A stretch of DNA of 64,000 nt from Agarophyton chilense (GCA_030374765.1 JARGXX010000100.1:1736001-1800000), one strand, 5' to 3'; numbered from the stretch's first letter, positions 21,755-34,256 are shown. A program made the numbers and translations. Notes: generated from the letters alone by a model not told the origin.

Positions 21755-21988
21755 ATGATCACTGAAATACCCAAGGTATACACACAGGAGTTTGTGGTGG
21801 ATCACGTTGTTCGTCACGAAATCACTTCAACTGGAGAATACCGATATCAAATCCAATGGTGTGGATATCATTATGCCGAGGAAACTTGGGAACCCGTTGC
21901 GCACTTCCAGAGATCCAAAATTATATCTTATCACCGAAGAATCGGTACACAGTTACCTCCAAACTTGGATTGTACCCAAGTTTGGTAA
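21755..21988 (+). pseudogene. Element A chromodomain
   Basis: Reads FVVDHVVRHEITSTGEYRYQ, then IQWCGYHYAEETWEPVAHF and ISYHRRI: the V-x-I/V, Y-x-I-x-W-x-G-Y and E-T-W-E-P chromodomain pattern with the aromatic positions kept. Chromodomains at the end of Ty3 integrase are thought to steer insertion to marked histones. It is followed by GAAGTCGAAGAAGTC-type purine repeats (about 22000-22060), as in B. Confidence 0.8.
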
Positions 21989-22129
21989 ACTGAAACGGTA
22001 ATGAAGTCGAAGAAGTCGAGAAGTCGAAGGAGTCGAGAAGCACAGAAGTTATTATGACAAGATGATTCTTACAACTACTCAAGTCACCTATCCACTAGAT
22101 GGAGGTGAGTCTATCTCTCTTTGCGACAA

Positions 22130-24468
22130 CTACGCCCCAGGCGAAGGACCAGCCCCACCACATTGGGAGTCACCAGCATTTGGGTGATAGCTCTGCGCCA
22201 CAAGGGCTAAGAGCTCTCCTTTATCAACTATGTAAAGAGGGACTTCCACACTAATGGATTGGAGATGAAGGCGCATCGCCGCAAATTGCGGGGATTCATA
22301 AACTGCATCCACGGACGACGTAGAACAGCCAGGTGTTCCGAGTCCACGTCGGTTTTAGCCATATTCATTGTAAGGATTGTGACTGGGGATTGAGGCAGTG
22401 ACACCTCGGGCGTCTTCAACATCAACTTGGAAGACGCCCCTCCAGCAGAGGAGACTCCCATGTCTAGTTTTTCGGGTTCGAAGCTTCCCCAACAAGCAGT
22501 CGACCTCCATCCGGGGAAACTCACAGATTCCGATTGTTGAGTACGACGTTCGGGGTCTGCTGACCAGCGTTCGAATTTTCGATTACCAGACGCGGTATGA
22601 CCGTTGTCGACGGACCAAAATTAGCTTTGGATGGAAGATACGACCAATTCGGAACCCGAGCTTGATCGGCAGGCGATAGAGATTCGTACTGAGTGACAAC
22701 ATACGGCATCTCTCTAAAGGTTAACGTGCAAGGTGGCGCGATATGACCGAGTCGGTAACAGAGATGACAAATAGCGGTACTCAACGCATTAAACGGCGGG
22801 TGAACATTCACGTCCGTCCGTGGGTGTGGTTCAGCATCCCTCCATCCGGGACGGGTTGTGCGCGTGGCGTTTGTCGCATGAGCGAGTTGAGCTGCGGTGA
22901 CTCTTGTGCCAATATAGTAGGCTGGGTGTCCTTCAGAGATTTCAACAGAAGTAGACGGCAAGTCCATAGTGGATATCGAATAATTATCATTCCCAATGAA
23001 GTGGAAGTTATCATGGTCCGTTCAAACGGGTCCTCTGTTTAAGAGTGAAAGAGACGGTGATGACACTTCGGCGTGAAATAACTCGGACGGACGACGTCCA
23101 GTAGGTTGTCAGGAATGGAGTGAATCTCCCTCAGCTAGGGCGTACTGTACCAGTTCCAAGTAGGAAATCCTCCGTTTTTCTTCACGGCATCGCGCAACAA
23201 GGGCTCTTATGGCAGGATCAAGTCCATCAACAAACATTGTACACCACTCGGGCGCGGAATACACGTTACCACATCGGTGAAACGTCTTATTCAAACGAGT
23301 TGAATAGACCGTCTCGGTTTCACCAGGCTTTTGTTTCGTATCGCGGAGAGCGAGGATTGCATCCTGAATCATAGTACCAGTGGCTTATGACCTCAAAAGG
23401 TATTGAACGGCTTCGGCCTTCCAGGTAAATCCTCCTTTCGAGGCTCTCCAGGATCCTCGACCTGAATTGTACTGATCTTCGCCCATTCCTTTAAGAAAAT
23501 ACGGTAGGGTAATGTAAGCTTGCGCCTCGTTCATTCGGAGGATGTCAGTTTTCTGAACGAATCTTGCAAGAAAGTCAAGTATTAGAATAGAATCTTCACC
23601 ATTGAATTCCTGCGAACGCATTGTAAGACCCATTCTTTTGATACATTCTTTGACTTTTCCAGTGCCCCGGGGTATGCGACTCGACGAGGAATCGTCCAGC
23701 CGATAGTAACGGTACGAAAGTAGCTTCCGGTATGACGGATTCGTCGACTTCAGCTCCTTCAATCCAAGGTGACGGCGACCCTTCTCGCGGGAGCGAACGA
23801 CTCCTTGAGTAGTGCGAGTAGACTTCGAACGTGTCATCCGAGAATTTCGGTTGTTCTTATCCTCTTCTGAAAAGTCAGAGGATGATTCCGCAGAGTGGCG
23901 GTTAGAATCTGAACTAGATGAAGCCGAACTGTAAGGTACCTCTTTTTTTGGAATGACGACGACTTCGTTTCTTCTCGAATCCAATCGAATGAACTGATAT
24001 GGCAATTTCATCCGCCTTGGCGTTAGCTTCTTGATCCAATCGGATTGTCGCTTCAAGCATGTCCAAACGACCTTGGAGTCGTTGTGTGTTGGCGCGGACG
24101 TCATCAACGTGGTCTGCGTATTCCTTTTTAAAAGTTCCTGGAACACCCAGACATTCCAAAATGGAGTTAACATCTCTTTGTAGGACTCGAATTTTTCCTG
24201 AAACATCCAGAACAAGGGGGTCATCCACAATACGACGGAGTTTGGTAACCTCTTGTAACAGAAAACTATGAGCGATATTTGAAATGTGTAAGCGCGAGTC
24301 CAAGTTTTGGTACTCAGTCGACTCATTTATTCGGTTTACCTCTGACGGTGTTTCAACCGTTGGCTGCCGTACCGCACAGGCGACCAATTGAGGTTCAGGA
24401 GCAGCTAAGAGCGCTCCACAAGCTTCAATATCAGTTTGATCAGCAATTAATTCCTCCGGGGCGGACAT
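22130..24468 (-). pseudogene. Element A gag (Ty3 type) with zinc knuckle
   Basis: Minus strand from ATG 24468. N-terminal coiled-coil-like region (LLQEVTKLRRIVDD, RLDMLEATIRL), a Ser/Asp-rich, Arg-rich middle, then the capsid block (RKLLSYRYYRLD, LDFLARFVQKTDIL, LPYFLKGMGEDQYNS, TRLNKTFHRCGNV, MFVDGLDPAIRAL) and a CX2CX4HX4C zinc knuckle (CHLCYRLGHIAPPC, near 22750). The same blocks occur in B gag. Frameshifts (about 23920, 23380) and stops break it. Beyond the knuckle, 22130-22520 may be the start of a protease region, but no D-T/S-G is seen before the inversion boundary near 22060. Confidence 0.8.
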
Positions 24469-24694
24469 CCGCGAGTGCGGTTCAGCACGTACTGTACCCC
24501 CCCTGCCGCTCGTGCGGAGCCCTTCCTCGACGTGAGGGCAGGCTGTGACATACTGTAAACAATGAACCGACCACTTCGAAATACCAATTAAACCAAATCG
24601 AAAGCCTCCAAGAGCAATCTCAAAGTAGCAATGAATATCCGTAGGAAACGCGATCCTAACTTCAAACCTTCAATTTCTATCAGTTTCTTTTCTT

Positions 24695-24710
24695 CTAAGT
24701 CGGAAGAACA
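24695..24710 (-). other. Element A primer-binding site (degenerate)
   Basis: On the minus strand TGTTCTTCCGACTTAG lies 2 bases inside the right LTR. B and C read TGGTCTCCCGACTTA(G) at the same place, so A carries two changes. Confidence 0.6.
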
Positions 24711-24712
24711 GA

Positions 24713-25529
24713 TGTAGAGCGATCGCAGATGGGGAAATACCTCTCGCGTGTTCGAGTCCAGCTCTTGTAAAGAGGGGTAACTCAGCATACGAGCCTTCGT
24801 GCCACCGATGCGTTGGTGTAAGACCACAATGGTTCAGGCAATACCTACGAAGGTGATGAACCCAGGAAAAGGGGAACAGTCAAAGGGAGATCCAAGGACA
24901 AGGATAATCCGAAGACAAAGGCAAAGTGTGGGGCGAAAATGTAGGGCGAAATAGGACGCACGAGAAAGCGTATAGACCTATGAAAGAGGTATCTAAACTG
25001 GATAAGCGAAACTAGGACGGGTAAAAACAACCCTGTACAGGGGCTGTGTACTGTCCTAAAAACAGGAAACCCAACAAAAGAAAGAAACACACAAATAACA
25101 ACGGTACAGTGACGCCTGAGCTTCCCGAGGGGATAGATCAGCCAAACCGGTCGCGGTTCCTCCCGTAAAGAGACGGAGACCCGCGTAGGCGACATAAGCT
25201 AGAGCTAAGCACTCAGTTGCCATTTACCTGGTGGTGGCGATGGCGGTGAACCCATCACCTAAGTCTATTCTAAACAGTGAACCACACGTGTAGACTATTG
25301 TAGTGCAAACCAACCTTGGGTCCATACACGTATCCTCTGTGTAACCCCAGCCTTGCACGTCCATCCGTCCACTACGGTACTACTGTTTAGACTTAAATAA
25401 CCTACCTTCTAAGATGTCTAAAATACTAAAATCTAATAATACTAATAAATGAAGTGACGTGGTCCCCCATATATCTGATGCCATATGAATGGTGCCCCGA
25501 CCGGTTATACGCGCACGCGTTGCTCTACA
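24713..25529 (-). repeat. Element A right LTR (5' LTR in gag orientation)
   Basis: 817 bp, direct repeat of 16532-17345, ends TGTAGAGC and CTCTACA. On the plus strand its first 60 bases contain GTAGAGC and TGTTCGAGTCC, the tRNA-like motif discussed under findings. Confidence 0.85.
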
Positions 25530-28259
25530 TCTTGCCTTTGTCCCGGTGTGACGGAGGAAAGTGGTGCTGGTCGAAATCTGGGATGTATGGTGCTTATGTA
25601 ACATGATGAGTCTCGAGACTGCGTGAAACCCAATTGCCAAACATACATTGTCAAAGTGCACTGGAATATAGAAGTAATTCAAAAGAAGCAAACGAGCGCA
25701 AAAAGTGTTGTTAGGGGAGACACCAAGTCCTCAACATTTATCGAGCAAAAGCAGGGCGTTGAAAGAGGGTGGAGATGCTCTCGAGGTGGAGTGAGGGGCT
25801 GAAACATCAGCACTGCAGCTGACAGGATGTGCATTCTTGAACTGCTCTGAGGGCCTAAACACGCAATTTTCCAAATGAGGGGCCTTTTGCTCGAATTCTC
25901 ATTGACTGAAAAATACGCAATTAAAACGCGGCCTTCAGCAGCATGTGGCGCTGTGCATATAGTAGATTGGATACCCTCGCATCTGCTGACAAGTTTTCAA
26001 CACCTGTCAAGTACGTTATACGTAACTATTTTCTAACAGAACTCAGTCGCAAACGAGTTTAAATACTTCAATGCCTTTCTATTAGGCCTAATTGCAGCCA
26101 CGCAGCCCCGTGTTTTACTTCTAAAGAGCGTAGTGAGCACATGTGTGTCAATTATTGACCACTTATGCTAAATAAGAGCAACTTCATCGCTGGGCATCAA
26201 AGAGGTAAACGTGTAGACAGCTGTGCGCAGTTTATTGGGTAGGTATACTTTTACCGTTTAGTCTCTAGACAAATGGGTTTGATGGCAGTGCGCACTCCCA
26301 CCGGTGCCCACATCTCTCCTCAGTGCTCTTTGAAATGGGTCCCGAGTACTACAATTTCCCGCCCACCCCCGCATGGAAGACAACTTCCTCTTAGATGAGA
26401 TCGCGCAGGATGATGAAGTGCTAAAAATCGATGCCAAACTCTTGCAAAGCATCGATGAAAAGAAGACTCTCCGAAATTGGGAAGAGTCAGTATCAAGAAG
26501 ATCGGCCAAAATTGACCGAAATAGAGCAACAGCAGACCAGCGTCCCCCACAGCAGTACTTTCGATAGCACCCAACGTATAGAAAAGCAATATATGACAGA
26601 CGTTTGCATGTGTCTCGCCCCGAATTCGACCAAATTTATTTCTGCAAAAGAAAGTATGATGACTTCTTTATTCAAAAGAAGAACTGCACCAAAAACCTAG
26701 ATCTCAACTCGTATTAGAAGATCCCGGCTGCCTTTTGACTGATAAAATATAAAAATGCCGCAAATGCGATTGACAAAAGCCTTACTGGGGAAAAGAAATT
26801 TTCTCTTTTTTGTCTTGCGCTGGTAGGCAGAGCAACAATTTTTTTTTTCTATTGAAAGTACCTTAAAGAACCAATTGACAAAAAAGTGAAGCCTAAATTA
26901 CGTGATTCAGGATAAAGAGGGTTTCTGGCGCTGTTTTCAGCTTAAAATGCTGCAATTTGTAGTGGTTCAACTAATCAACGCATGTAATAGACAGTATAAA
27001 GGGGGTAAAATTGGTACCTAAAGTTACACTAAAAGCCATCCACGATATATCTAAATAAATTTCGCATGTTCTCTTTGAAATTCCACGCTGGGAAAATGAT
27101 ATTAAAGCTGTCAAAGCCTCAAATTTGACGTAATTAATTGCGGTTGAGACCGAGGTTCTTACTTTGTATTACTTAATAGAAGTGAAAAGGGGCAAAAACC
27201 CGTACTGGCTTTTTGATAAAATCTATCTGAAATGGCCGGTTTTTGGTAAGACAGTGACGTTTTCCAGCAACAAGAAAGAAAAACTTTTGGCATGGAATCA
27301 AGAAGAAGCACGAAAAGACGTATAGAAGGCGTTTTGAGTTTCGAAATGAAAGTGACACATGAATGTACGTCCTTGTCGCTTGTGGTCGAAGAAGACTATG
27401 AAACTTATAATGAGGTGCTGCATTATACTTCACAATATCGCAATGGAAGACTGAGAATGGATTCCAAAAGAAGAAGCAGAAGACGAAGAGTGCTTTCTAA
27501 GAGTAGAAAACGGAGGAAACCAAGTTTAGGGTAAAATAACGCCTTCTTCAGAGACGTACAATGTCCTTTCGACTCAAAGCAACCTTGCCTCTCTTTTTTA
27601 AATGAGCGCCTTCTTACAGAAAACGCAAGGGTACTACAAAACACATAGGTGAATACTCATTAAACACTTGTGTGAGCATGAAGGCCAAAGATGAAAGTAA
27701 ACAAAACGGCGCTATACGTCAATAACACGCATTGGCTTTGACGACTTTGCGGTGATACGATCAGCATTACAATCGTGAAACGGAACGATACCGCAAGTGA
27801 CCATTTCTGGACCATCATCGCGCATGCTGAAAGTTATCTTTGGCGGTAAACTAGAGGATATTTCTTGGAGTGACTCCCAATCAGAACCAACTTAAACGCT
27901 AGCTTCTCTTTGGATATTGCCACGGTCCAACCATCGCGGCCGATAGTGTATTATCGGCTGTAACAGAGAGAGCAGACACCTGTGATAGCGTTCGCACTGC
28001 AAATATGGGTGCTTGCGGCGAAGGAAAAAGGTAGTGATAGAGCTACAACACTAACAAACTAGAAGATGGGGATTGTAAAGCCTCACTGGCTGATGAGGGT
28101 GGTTGATAATCTAGGGTCGTTGTTAAATGGATAAATACTTGTGGTGGTCCCTCTGGATCTCCGGTTAAGGGATGGTGAACATGGAACAAGTCAGTTGTGA
28201 ACCCGTTTTTGTCTCCTTTACATTGGAGTTGGCACTCACCTCTGTACCAAATGTATTGT
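25530..28259. other. Intergenic stretch between elements A and copia; no gene supported
   Basis: Short frames only (for example plus 26373-26567, 27292-27534). The latter encodes Arg/Ser-rich low-complexity sequence. 26750-27180 is strongly AT-rich with homopolymer runs. I found no RNA gene, terminal repeat pair or recognisable protein. Confidence 0.4.
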
Positions 28260-28507
28260 TAAGTATTGAGCAGTATTCGGGTACTAGGTGGTATCTGAGG
28301 CAGGCTAAGGTATGCGAGGTAGCTGCCATGCATTAGTCAGATGACCTTGAGGTGCAGCACCTTGTGATTATATGCTCTCTTAGACAGCCAAGATGTATGT
28401 ACAATACAAGTAATAAAATTACTAAGCTAAGCGGGTGCAAGTAATATCAGTGCTCTCGTGCATAATGGTTCTCTCGTGCATCTGTTTGTATTCTGTCGAC
28501 ATACGTA
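28260..28507 (-). repeat. Copia 3' LTR
   Basis: 248 bp; plus-strand reading starts TAAGTATTGAGC and ends GACATACGTA. It is followed inward by the purine tract (28508-28520 on the minus strand AAAAAAGGGGGAA). Confidence 0.9.
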
Positions 28508-28520
28508 TTCCCCCTTTTTT
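28508..28520 (-). other. Copia polypurine tract
   Basis: A perfect 13-base purine run on the minus strand, immediately upstream of the 3' LTR, fixing the LTR boundary at 28507. Confidence 0.85.
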
Positions 28521-28522
28521 GG

Positions 28523-31500
28523 TTACCCAAAATTCTTCTGTGAACTTTTGGTTTCAGATACGCTACCGAAGTCTGTGTTCAGTCTTCCTGTGTAGAGTGT
28601 CAATTGTAAGGCATCACTCAGGCAGCTGTCTTTCTTCGTCAGCGGGTCGGCGAGGTTGACTGATCCAGGTATCCATGATATGGACTCTACAGATCCGGTT
28701 TCAAATTCAAACCTTATGCTACTCACATCTCCTCTTATTGTCTTGTCGACCGAATTCTTTTGGGTTGACATAGATGTGAATCTTTTGAATCAACTAATAT
28801 TCTCAACTTGATATCAGCATCTAGCAGTTCTTCGTACGCCTTCTTGATAGTTTTTCCTTCAACTATTCCTTCTCCAGCAGCGAATATTTCCGCGGCCGGT
28901 ACACTTTTTACTGGTCCCTTTTCCCTATGCGACATCCATGAAATGACATGGTAAATCGAATCTTTGTTCATCTTGCCAATCAATAATCCAGTTAGTATTC
29001 CCAATTGTCCAATTTCGTCTATACGTGACGCATCTGAGAACACTAATATACCCAGCTCGTATTCTGCATCATCCATAGGTCTGGGGTAGGCAATCGTGGT
29101 GCCTAGCTTCTTGAGCTTTCTGACAGTATTGATCTGTTCAATTATGTGTGTCACTCTTATATCAGGTGCCTTTTGCTGTAGGTAGCTGCTGTAAAAGGAG
29201 CAAAGCGGTGATGCGGCCGTTCCTATCCAGCTTAGCGAACTATTCACAGACGCGAACGCGCTTTTCTCAATTTGATTCAACATATCATCATACTCTTTCC
29301 GTCTTGGCCTTGATATTGGATATTCCATCACACCTTCCATTTTATCGTCAGCATTCGTCTCTATAGTCATATCACTGTTCTGAATGGTATTTATGCCGAA
29401 GAACCTGAGCTTTCCGGGGCCATTGTTGACAACTCCAAACTTGAACTTGCCATTAAATGATTCAATGAAATTTTGTGTTCTGTTGCCATCTCCAGCTATC
29501 TTCAGGTCATCAACTATTTTTGCGACAATTAATACCAACTTTCCATTGTCCTTTTTATAGAACAGTTGAGGTATATGTGCTGATTGCAATAATCCAATAT
29601 TCTTCATTACTGTGTCAGATGCATCTTGCCATTTGGCGTTTGCATTGACTAGCCCATATGCAGCAGCGAGGAGCAGCCAAGCGTGGGTGGATTTCATGGT
29701 GCTTTCTTTGGGCGGTCTGACGTAAACGTCTCTTTGGGCTTGCCCTGTCTGTAGGAAGGCAGCAGTAACATCTGCCTTATGTAGAGTCCAGCCTTTTAGG
29801 GACGCAATGCTTTCCAATATTCTTAAGCCTGTTGGAGGAAATGTCGAACAGTCTTTGCTTAAGACATATTTTAAGTTGTCCTCATTCCCGTGAGGAGCGA
29901 TCCGAGCTTTAATTTTAAGCGACCCATCGTCATTGTGCTTGACTTTATACAACGTATGACTGCTGATGATGTTAGTTCCGGGTGGTACATGCCTTCGGAG
30001 CACTGGTTTGGCCGTTTTGAGGAAGCTCTCTTCTTCCTTGACGTGTGCGTTATGCACAGGGTACTGATCAAAACCTTGTGATTTGTGTTGCAGGAATGGT
30101 TTATTCCCGAAATGATCAAGCATTTGTTTCAACACGGTTGCTTCTAGACTTTCAACTTGAAGTGGTTTAGCGAGCTTGCTTGAGCTGGCGGGTAGACTGT
30201 CCGTATGATTCCACACCTCCTTCGACATATCCAAAACCTCAGTGTCTCCATCGTCATAATTAATATTGACGTGTCCGTTTTCGGCTTCACTGTGTACGAC
30301 ACCAGGATAGAAGGTGTCGTCTAATGGCCGATAAATTTCGACGCGATCTCCAATATCGGCGCCATTGCCGTGTTCGGCATCAACAAAGACTGACTCAGAG
30401 TCATCATAAGTGTCAGTAGTTGTCTGCGTATCAGGTGGCAGCAAGTCGTCAGTGCCATTTGAGATGTCAATGGTGTCAAGACCATTTTGCACTAACTTGG
30501 CCAGGCTGTTAGCTTCGAGTGACATTCTTGTGTCTTCAAAAGCAGCTTTCATCGTTCTGCCATTGACTCCAGGTACAGTGACAGTTCTCGCAGAATTGTC
30601 AACACTGATCACAGTTTTAGGCATAGTCCATCGTCCACGCTTGTCCGTGTCTTTTTTGACGAATACTTCGACTGAATTGCCAGGATGAAATAGCTCATCA
30701 TGGATAGCCTTCGAGTGCAATATGCGATTGAGTTTGCGCCTCGCAATGAATGCATCTTGTGCTGCAATGACATCATCGGGGATTACATTGTTATGTGACC
30801 CGTTAGTGACAGGTTTGGTAAAACCTTTTGCCATCTCAAACGCTGACATCTTGTCATTACCATAGAGATCGTTCGAGATCGTTACTGCACTGTAGGCCGC
30901 TCGAGTGGGATTGAAGTTGTCGTTGGCAGCTGCCTTGAGCCTGATGAAAATACTTCGAATGATTGTGTGTTTAGACTCAATTGAGTTCTTTGCATGTCTT
31001 CTGGGTGGAACTGCATGCATTGGTATGTCAAGCAATGAGCAATAGTCGCGAAACGCACCAACTAGAAATGCCTTGTCCCCTCTAATTGCCTGAGGATACC
31101 AGAACTGAGCTATCCAGCTCGCCTCAAATCCGGTGATGGCATCATCAAGAGCCGTAGTTTGCACAACCGCTGCCGTAGAGTATCTGGATACCATATCCAT
31201 GCTGTGTAGGATACACAGTTGATCAAGAAACAAGTGATCAATGCAAACAACCTCATCGAAGGTTTGCGACAGCGTACTTATGGAGACTTTTCTGGTTGGC
31301 GGGGGATCAGCCGTGGATCGACATGCATTACAGTTTGCAACGACATCTGCCAGGTACATTGCAACTGATCTGTTCCAGAGCCTGTTTCTCTGAAGTAGCA
31401 GCTTGAAATCTGAATAACAAGCATGTCCACATATGTGCTTGTGAACTTTGTCGACGATTGCTTTGACATCGGACCAGGGTGACTTGTCCAACGTCACAGC

Positions 31501-32052
31501 CGATAAGCAGTGGAGTGTCGAGCCGATGTACTTTTCATTCGACATGAACTTTTCGGCAGGAATGAAACTTAGAAAACCAATATCTATGATCGAGATAGAG
31601 TCACTTTCTCCGTAGGCCTGGAAGCACAGAGCATTTTGGCCTATGTGGACAATGTTTGAGCGACGCGTTACATTCCTCCCGATCACCCACTGCGAGGAGC
31701 CTTCAAGGACTAGGTGGGTGATCTCCACAAGGTTACCATTGTCAGACTCTACCTTTAACACGATAGATCCTAGAATTCCTCGGGATGGACTGGCATGAGC
31801 GCCGGTGCCATATTGCCATCTGCTGTGGCCAGCCAACACTGCCGGAATCGGGTCCAGGGTTGTGTTGGAGAGTAATCCAAGCTCATCCGAGAGCAACTGT
31901 AGCTCTACTGTCCCAATTGCAGAATATGGAGCGCCGTCGTCTACTAGCGGACCAGGGCGTTCGGGGATCTAAGTGGTGGAGACATGTCCGGTTGATCCTA
32001 CCAAGGTCGCGGAGTTGAATGATACGGTCTTCTTGTTGCGATCGGGCTTACT
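28523..32052 (-). pseudogene. Copia pol: protease, integrase, RT, RNase H (nearly intact)
   Basis: Begins in the same frame as gag after the gag stop. Protease motif VDDGAPYSAIG (about 31938-31906). Counting from codon 31896: integrase zinc site (HKHICGH near residues 152-158, CNAC at 189-192) and catalytic acids in CIDHLF (about 220), RGDKAF (about 274) and NSIESKH (about 307). The RT follows with the active-site box KIVDDLKIAG in place of YVDD. RNase H has FSDAS, AAEIFAAGEG and LVDSKD. Over 1,050 codons are open (31896-28735), then a frameshift near 28780 separates the end (FTSMSTQKNS... DPLTKKDS). An extra in-frame TAG lies at 31969-31971. Order and motifs make the copia assignment certain. 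Confidence 0.92.
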
Positions 32053-32139
32053 TTAGGTGCCATTTCCGTTTTGAGAAGATTGATGCGATGACGTGACAGG
32101 CGCATCGAGGCAACGTACGTGCGATGGAAGTGAGCCGTC
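32053..32139 (-). CDS. Copia gag, C-terminal piece downstream of insertion B
   Basis: Once element B and one copy of CCGTC are set aside, the gag frame runs without shift from 38891 into this piece and ends at TAA (32053-32055). It supplies about 28 residues rich in Ser, Asn and Gln. The following pol is in the same frame. Confidence 0.7.
   Translation of the reverse strand, partial: DGSLPSHVRCLDAPVTSSHQSSQNGNGT
32135..32139. repeat. Element B target-site duplication, left copy
   Basis: CCGTC, identical to 38891-38895. Confidence 0.92.
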
Positions 32140-33052
32140 TGTGGAGCAAAACCCGGCGACGGGAAGTGCTCTCAAGGTGTTCGAAGCCTTGCTCCCTGGG
32201 GGAGGCAGACTCAGAGACAGAGCCCTCCGTTCCACCCGTAGTGTGGGGTGTAACTCCCACGGGGGATTCCGGCAGTACCGACGGAGGTGAGGGGTAGAAA
32301 CCGTGGATCGGGAATGGGTATGGGTATCCCAAAGAATGGGGGAAAATCCGGCGATGAGGAAAAACGGGGCGAGGGTCGGGCACTAACAGGCACCGGACCC
32401 GAGAACCAGAAAAGGGGAAAAACAACAAAAGAAACCCAATACAGGGGCGAAAACCTGTCCTCGAAAGGAAACAAAAAAAGCACGCAACAAGTAAGCAGAA
32501 CCCCCACGGGGTATCGTGCACGCAGGTCGTCTGAGCGGTCCCAAGGGGGTGGTTGCACGGAACCCAAACGTGGGCACTCTCCAAGTGGAGTCGTGTCTCT
32601 ACGCAGGCGTTGCTAACCAGAGCCCGTTCCGGGTTGTAAGGCCGAAACGATGGCGACGAAGAACCTCTAAAGGTATCGAAGACCAACCTTGGTTACCGTT
32701 TACTTTGAGCTCGGACTGTCAGATCTCGCCTCCCTAAGTAGGGTCCACTAACTAAACTCTACAGTAGTGCACACCTGCTCAGGGCCATACACGTGGAGAT
32801 CCCACTGCGAGGGCCCCAAAAGTCCAACGTTCTACAAATATCCGAAAATCGGTGCCAGAATTAAGCCACGTGTATCACGGGGCCAATCCAACCATGGGCC
32901 ATCCGAATTTTCTCTTATAGGCGAAATATAACCAGAAAACAGTGCCACCTCAGCACACCTTAGAGGGGATCATAGTCATAACCCTCGGATGGTTCAATCC
33001 TCATTCTATGAGTTGCATCTTCAAGTATCCCCTAACTGGCCGTTACTCTACA
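32140..33052 (-). repeat. Element B 3' LTR
   Basis: 913 bp; plus-strand TGTGGAGC...TCTACA. An open minus-strand frame of more than 200 codons exists in both LTRs but has no recognisable protein character. Confidence 0.92.
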
Positions 33053-33067
33053 TCTCCCCCTCCTTAA
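33053..33067 (-). other. Element B polypurine tract
   Basis: Minus-strand TTAAGGAGGGGGAGA directly before the LTR terminus TGTAGAG. Confidence 0.8.
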
Positions 33068-33261
33068 GACGAGGAAGAACATTCCGAGCCGCGGGTGTCT
33101 CGTTTTCCGGTCACTATACATACTTCTCTCCCAATGGGTCCTTCACCACTTCTGAGGATCGCCACAAAACCGGCACATCGGTACAACTTTCTTCTACTCT
33201 TCCGGCTTTCGGCGATAAGCAACTTCTTGCAACAGCGGTCTCAACCAGCCCTCTCAAGGGA

Positions 33262-34075
33262 ATGAACCCATACGTCATCAACCCACTGTCGGGGCCATCG
33301 GCCTCCGCGCCGGCGGACAACGAAGCTCCCCAGCAGGGTGGAGATTTCTCCGATGCTACGGACCATCATGCGTCAGATCGACCTTGTCCCAGCGTTGGGT
33401 TCGGCCAGCAATGTGCAGGACCTGTATCCAATCTTGGACGTGATCGACAACACCCAATGGGATCGAGTTCCAATGGAAAATCAGCCCGCAGGGGAAGGAT
33501 CCGCGCGAGACAAGTCTCCTGGCTGGTACGATCCGGGCTCGGGTAACTGGGTCTATTACAATCCCTTCGAAGGGGTTCGCATCAGCGCGGCGCAAGCACG
33601 GGCGCTGATGGACTTGCCTCGACCGATGCCGGTGGGACACCCGACGGGGTTCATTTATACCGACGATTACGAGTACGAGCCTCCAGTAGACCTGGACGAT
33701 CCAGCGTTGGATAACGACGTGCCAGCTCCTAGTGGAGTACTCCCTGTGGAGCCATCTGCACCCTTCCAACCAGTGGGAACGACCTCAGCTGCGGCGGCGA
33801 ATGCATCCGGTGGCGGTCCATCTGCTCCCCCCGGGTGGGGTGTGAACACCCTTGCGCAGGCGCCGGTTGCCACTTTGCAAGCGGATAGTGTGCGACAAGG
33901 CCTCGTGAACGCAGGCATTCCGATTCCCCCGGGTATGACGGATGTGAGCCAGATGTTGGCTTTCGCCTTGGCGTACCATCAGGGTCAGAATCCCAACGGT
34001 GGAGCGGGTCCCTCCTCGGGCTTTCCGTGGTTCCGCCTTCGGGCAATTGTAGAGTCCATAGCTTGGCGACAATAG
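33262..34075 (+). pseudogene. Antisense 3' ORF (aORF family 1) of element B, internally deleted
   Basis: An N-terminal part (from MNPYVINPLSG at 33262) is in one frame. From about 33340 a second frame continues to 34075 (ALGSASNVQDLYPI, VIDNTQWDRVP, GHPTGFIYTDD), colinear with the end of the A copy. The central block present in the other two copies (DWR..., RPILRAEFRY) is gone, and the frame changes at the junction, so this is an internal deletion. The C-terminal half is complete here and shows what A lacks: a Pro/Ala/Gly-rich region and a hydrophobic, Gln-rich end (VSQMLAFALAYHQGQ). Function unknown. Confidence 0.7.
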
Positions 34076-34089
34076 TAAACTTCTGATAT

Positions 34090-34256
34090 TTGCATAACTT
34101 CTTTTCTTCTTCCTTCCTAGGATTTTAACTTCTACTTCATCTTCTTCATTCCTTCTGAGGATCTTCTTCATCTTCTTCCCCTCCTAGGGTCCAATCTTCT
34201 TCTTAATCTTCTTCTCCACTTCGTGGGTCTTCTTTTCCTTTTTCATCATAAACTGT
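34090..34256. repeat. CTT/GAA purine-pyrimidine tract between convergent ORFs of B
   Basis: A degenerate CTTCTT-rich run lying exactly between the ends of the antisense ORF (plus) and the chromodomain (minus). Element A has the counterpart GAAGTCGAAGAAGTC (about 22000-22060) just after its chromodomain. Confidence 0.7.

Larger units (their letters stand above)
16532..25529. mobile_element. Ty3-type element A, rearranged: gag and pol on opposite strands
   Basis: Bounded by two direct LTRs (16532-17345 and 24713-25529). Between them, left to right: purine tract (reverse complement), aORF (+), RNase H, integrase and chromodomain (+), then gag (-), then a primer-binding-site-like sequence. Gag, purine tract and primer site all say the element is minus-strand. 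Only the RNase H-integrase-chromodomain block is reversed, and protease and RT are missing. The 5 bases outside the LTRs (ACTTT left, TCTTG right) do not match, so the ends are also rearranged or mutated. The LTRs differ at many sites, so this is an old copy. Many stops and frameshifts; not autonomous. Confidence 0.8.

Noticed and set aside
16532-25529. Native ambisense retrotransposon with gag and pol on opposite strands
   Set aside because: Element B of the same family has the chromodomain on the gag strand, and C and D have gag and pol on one strand, so A is best read as rearranged.
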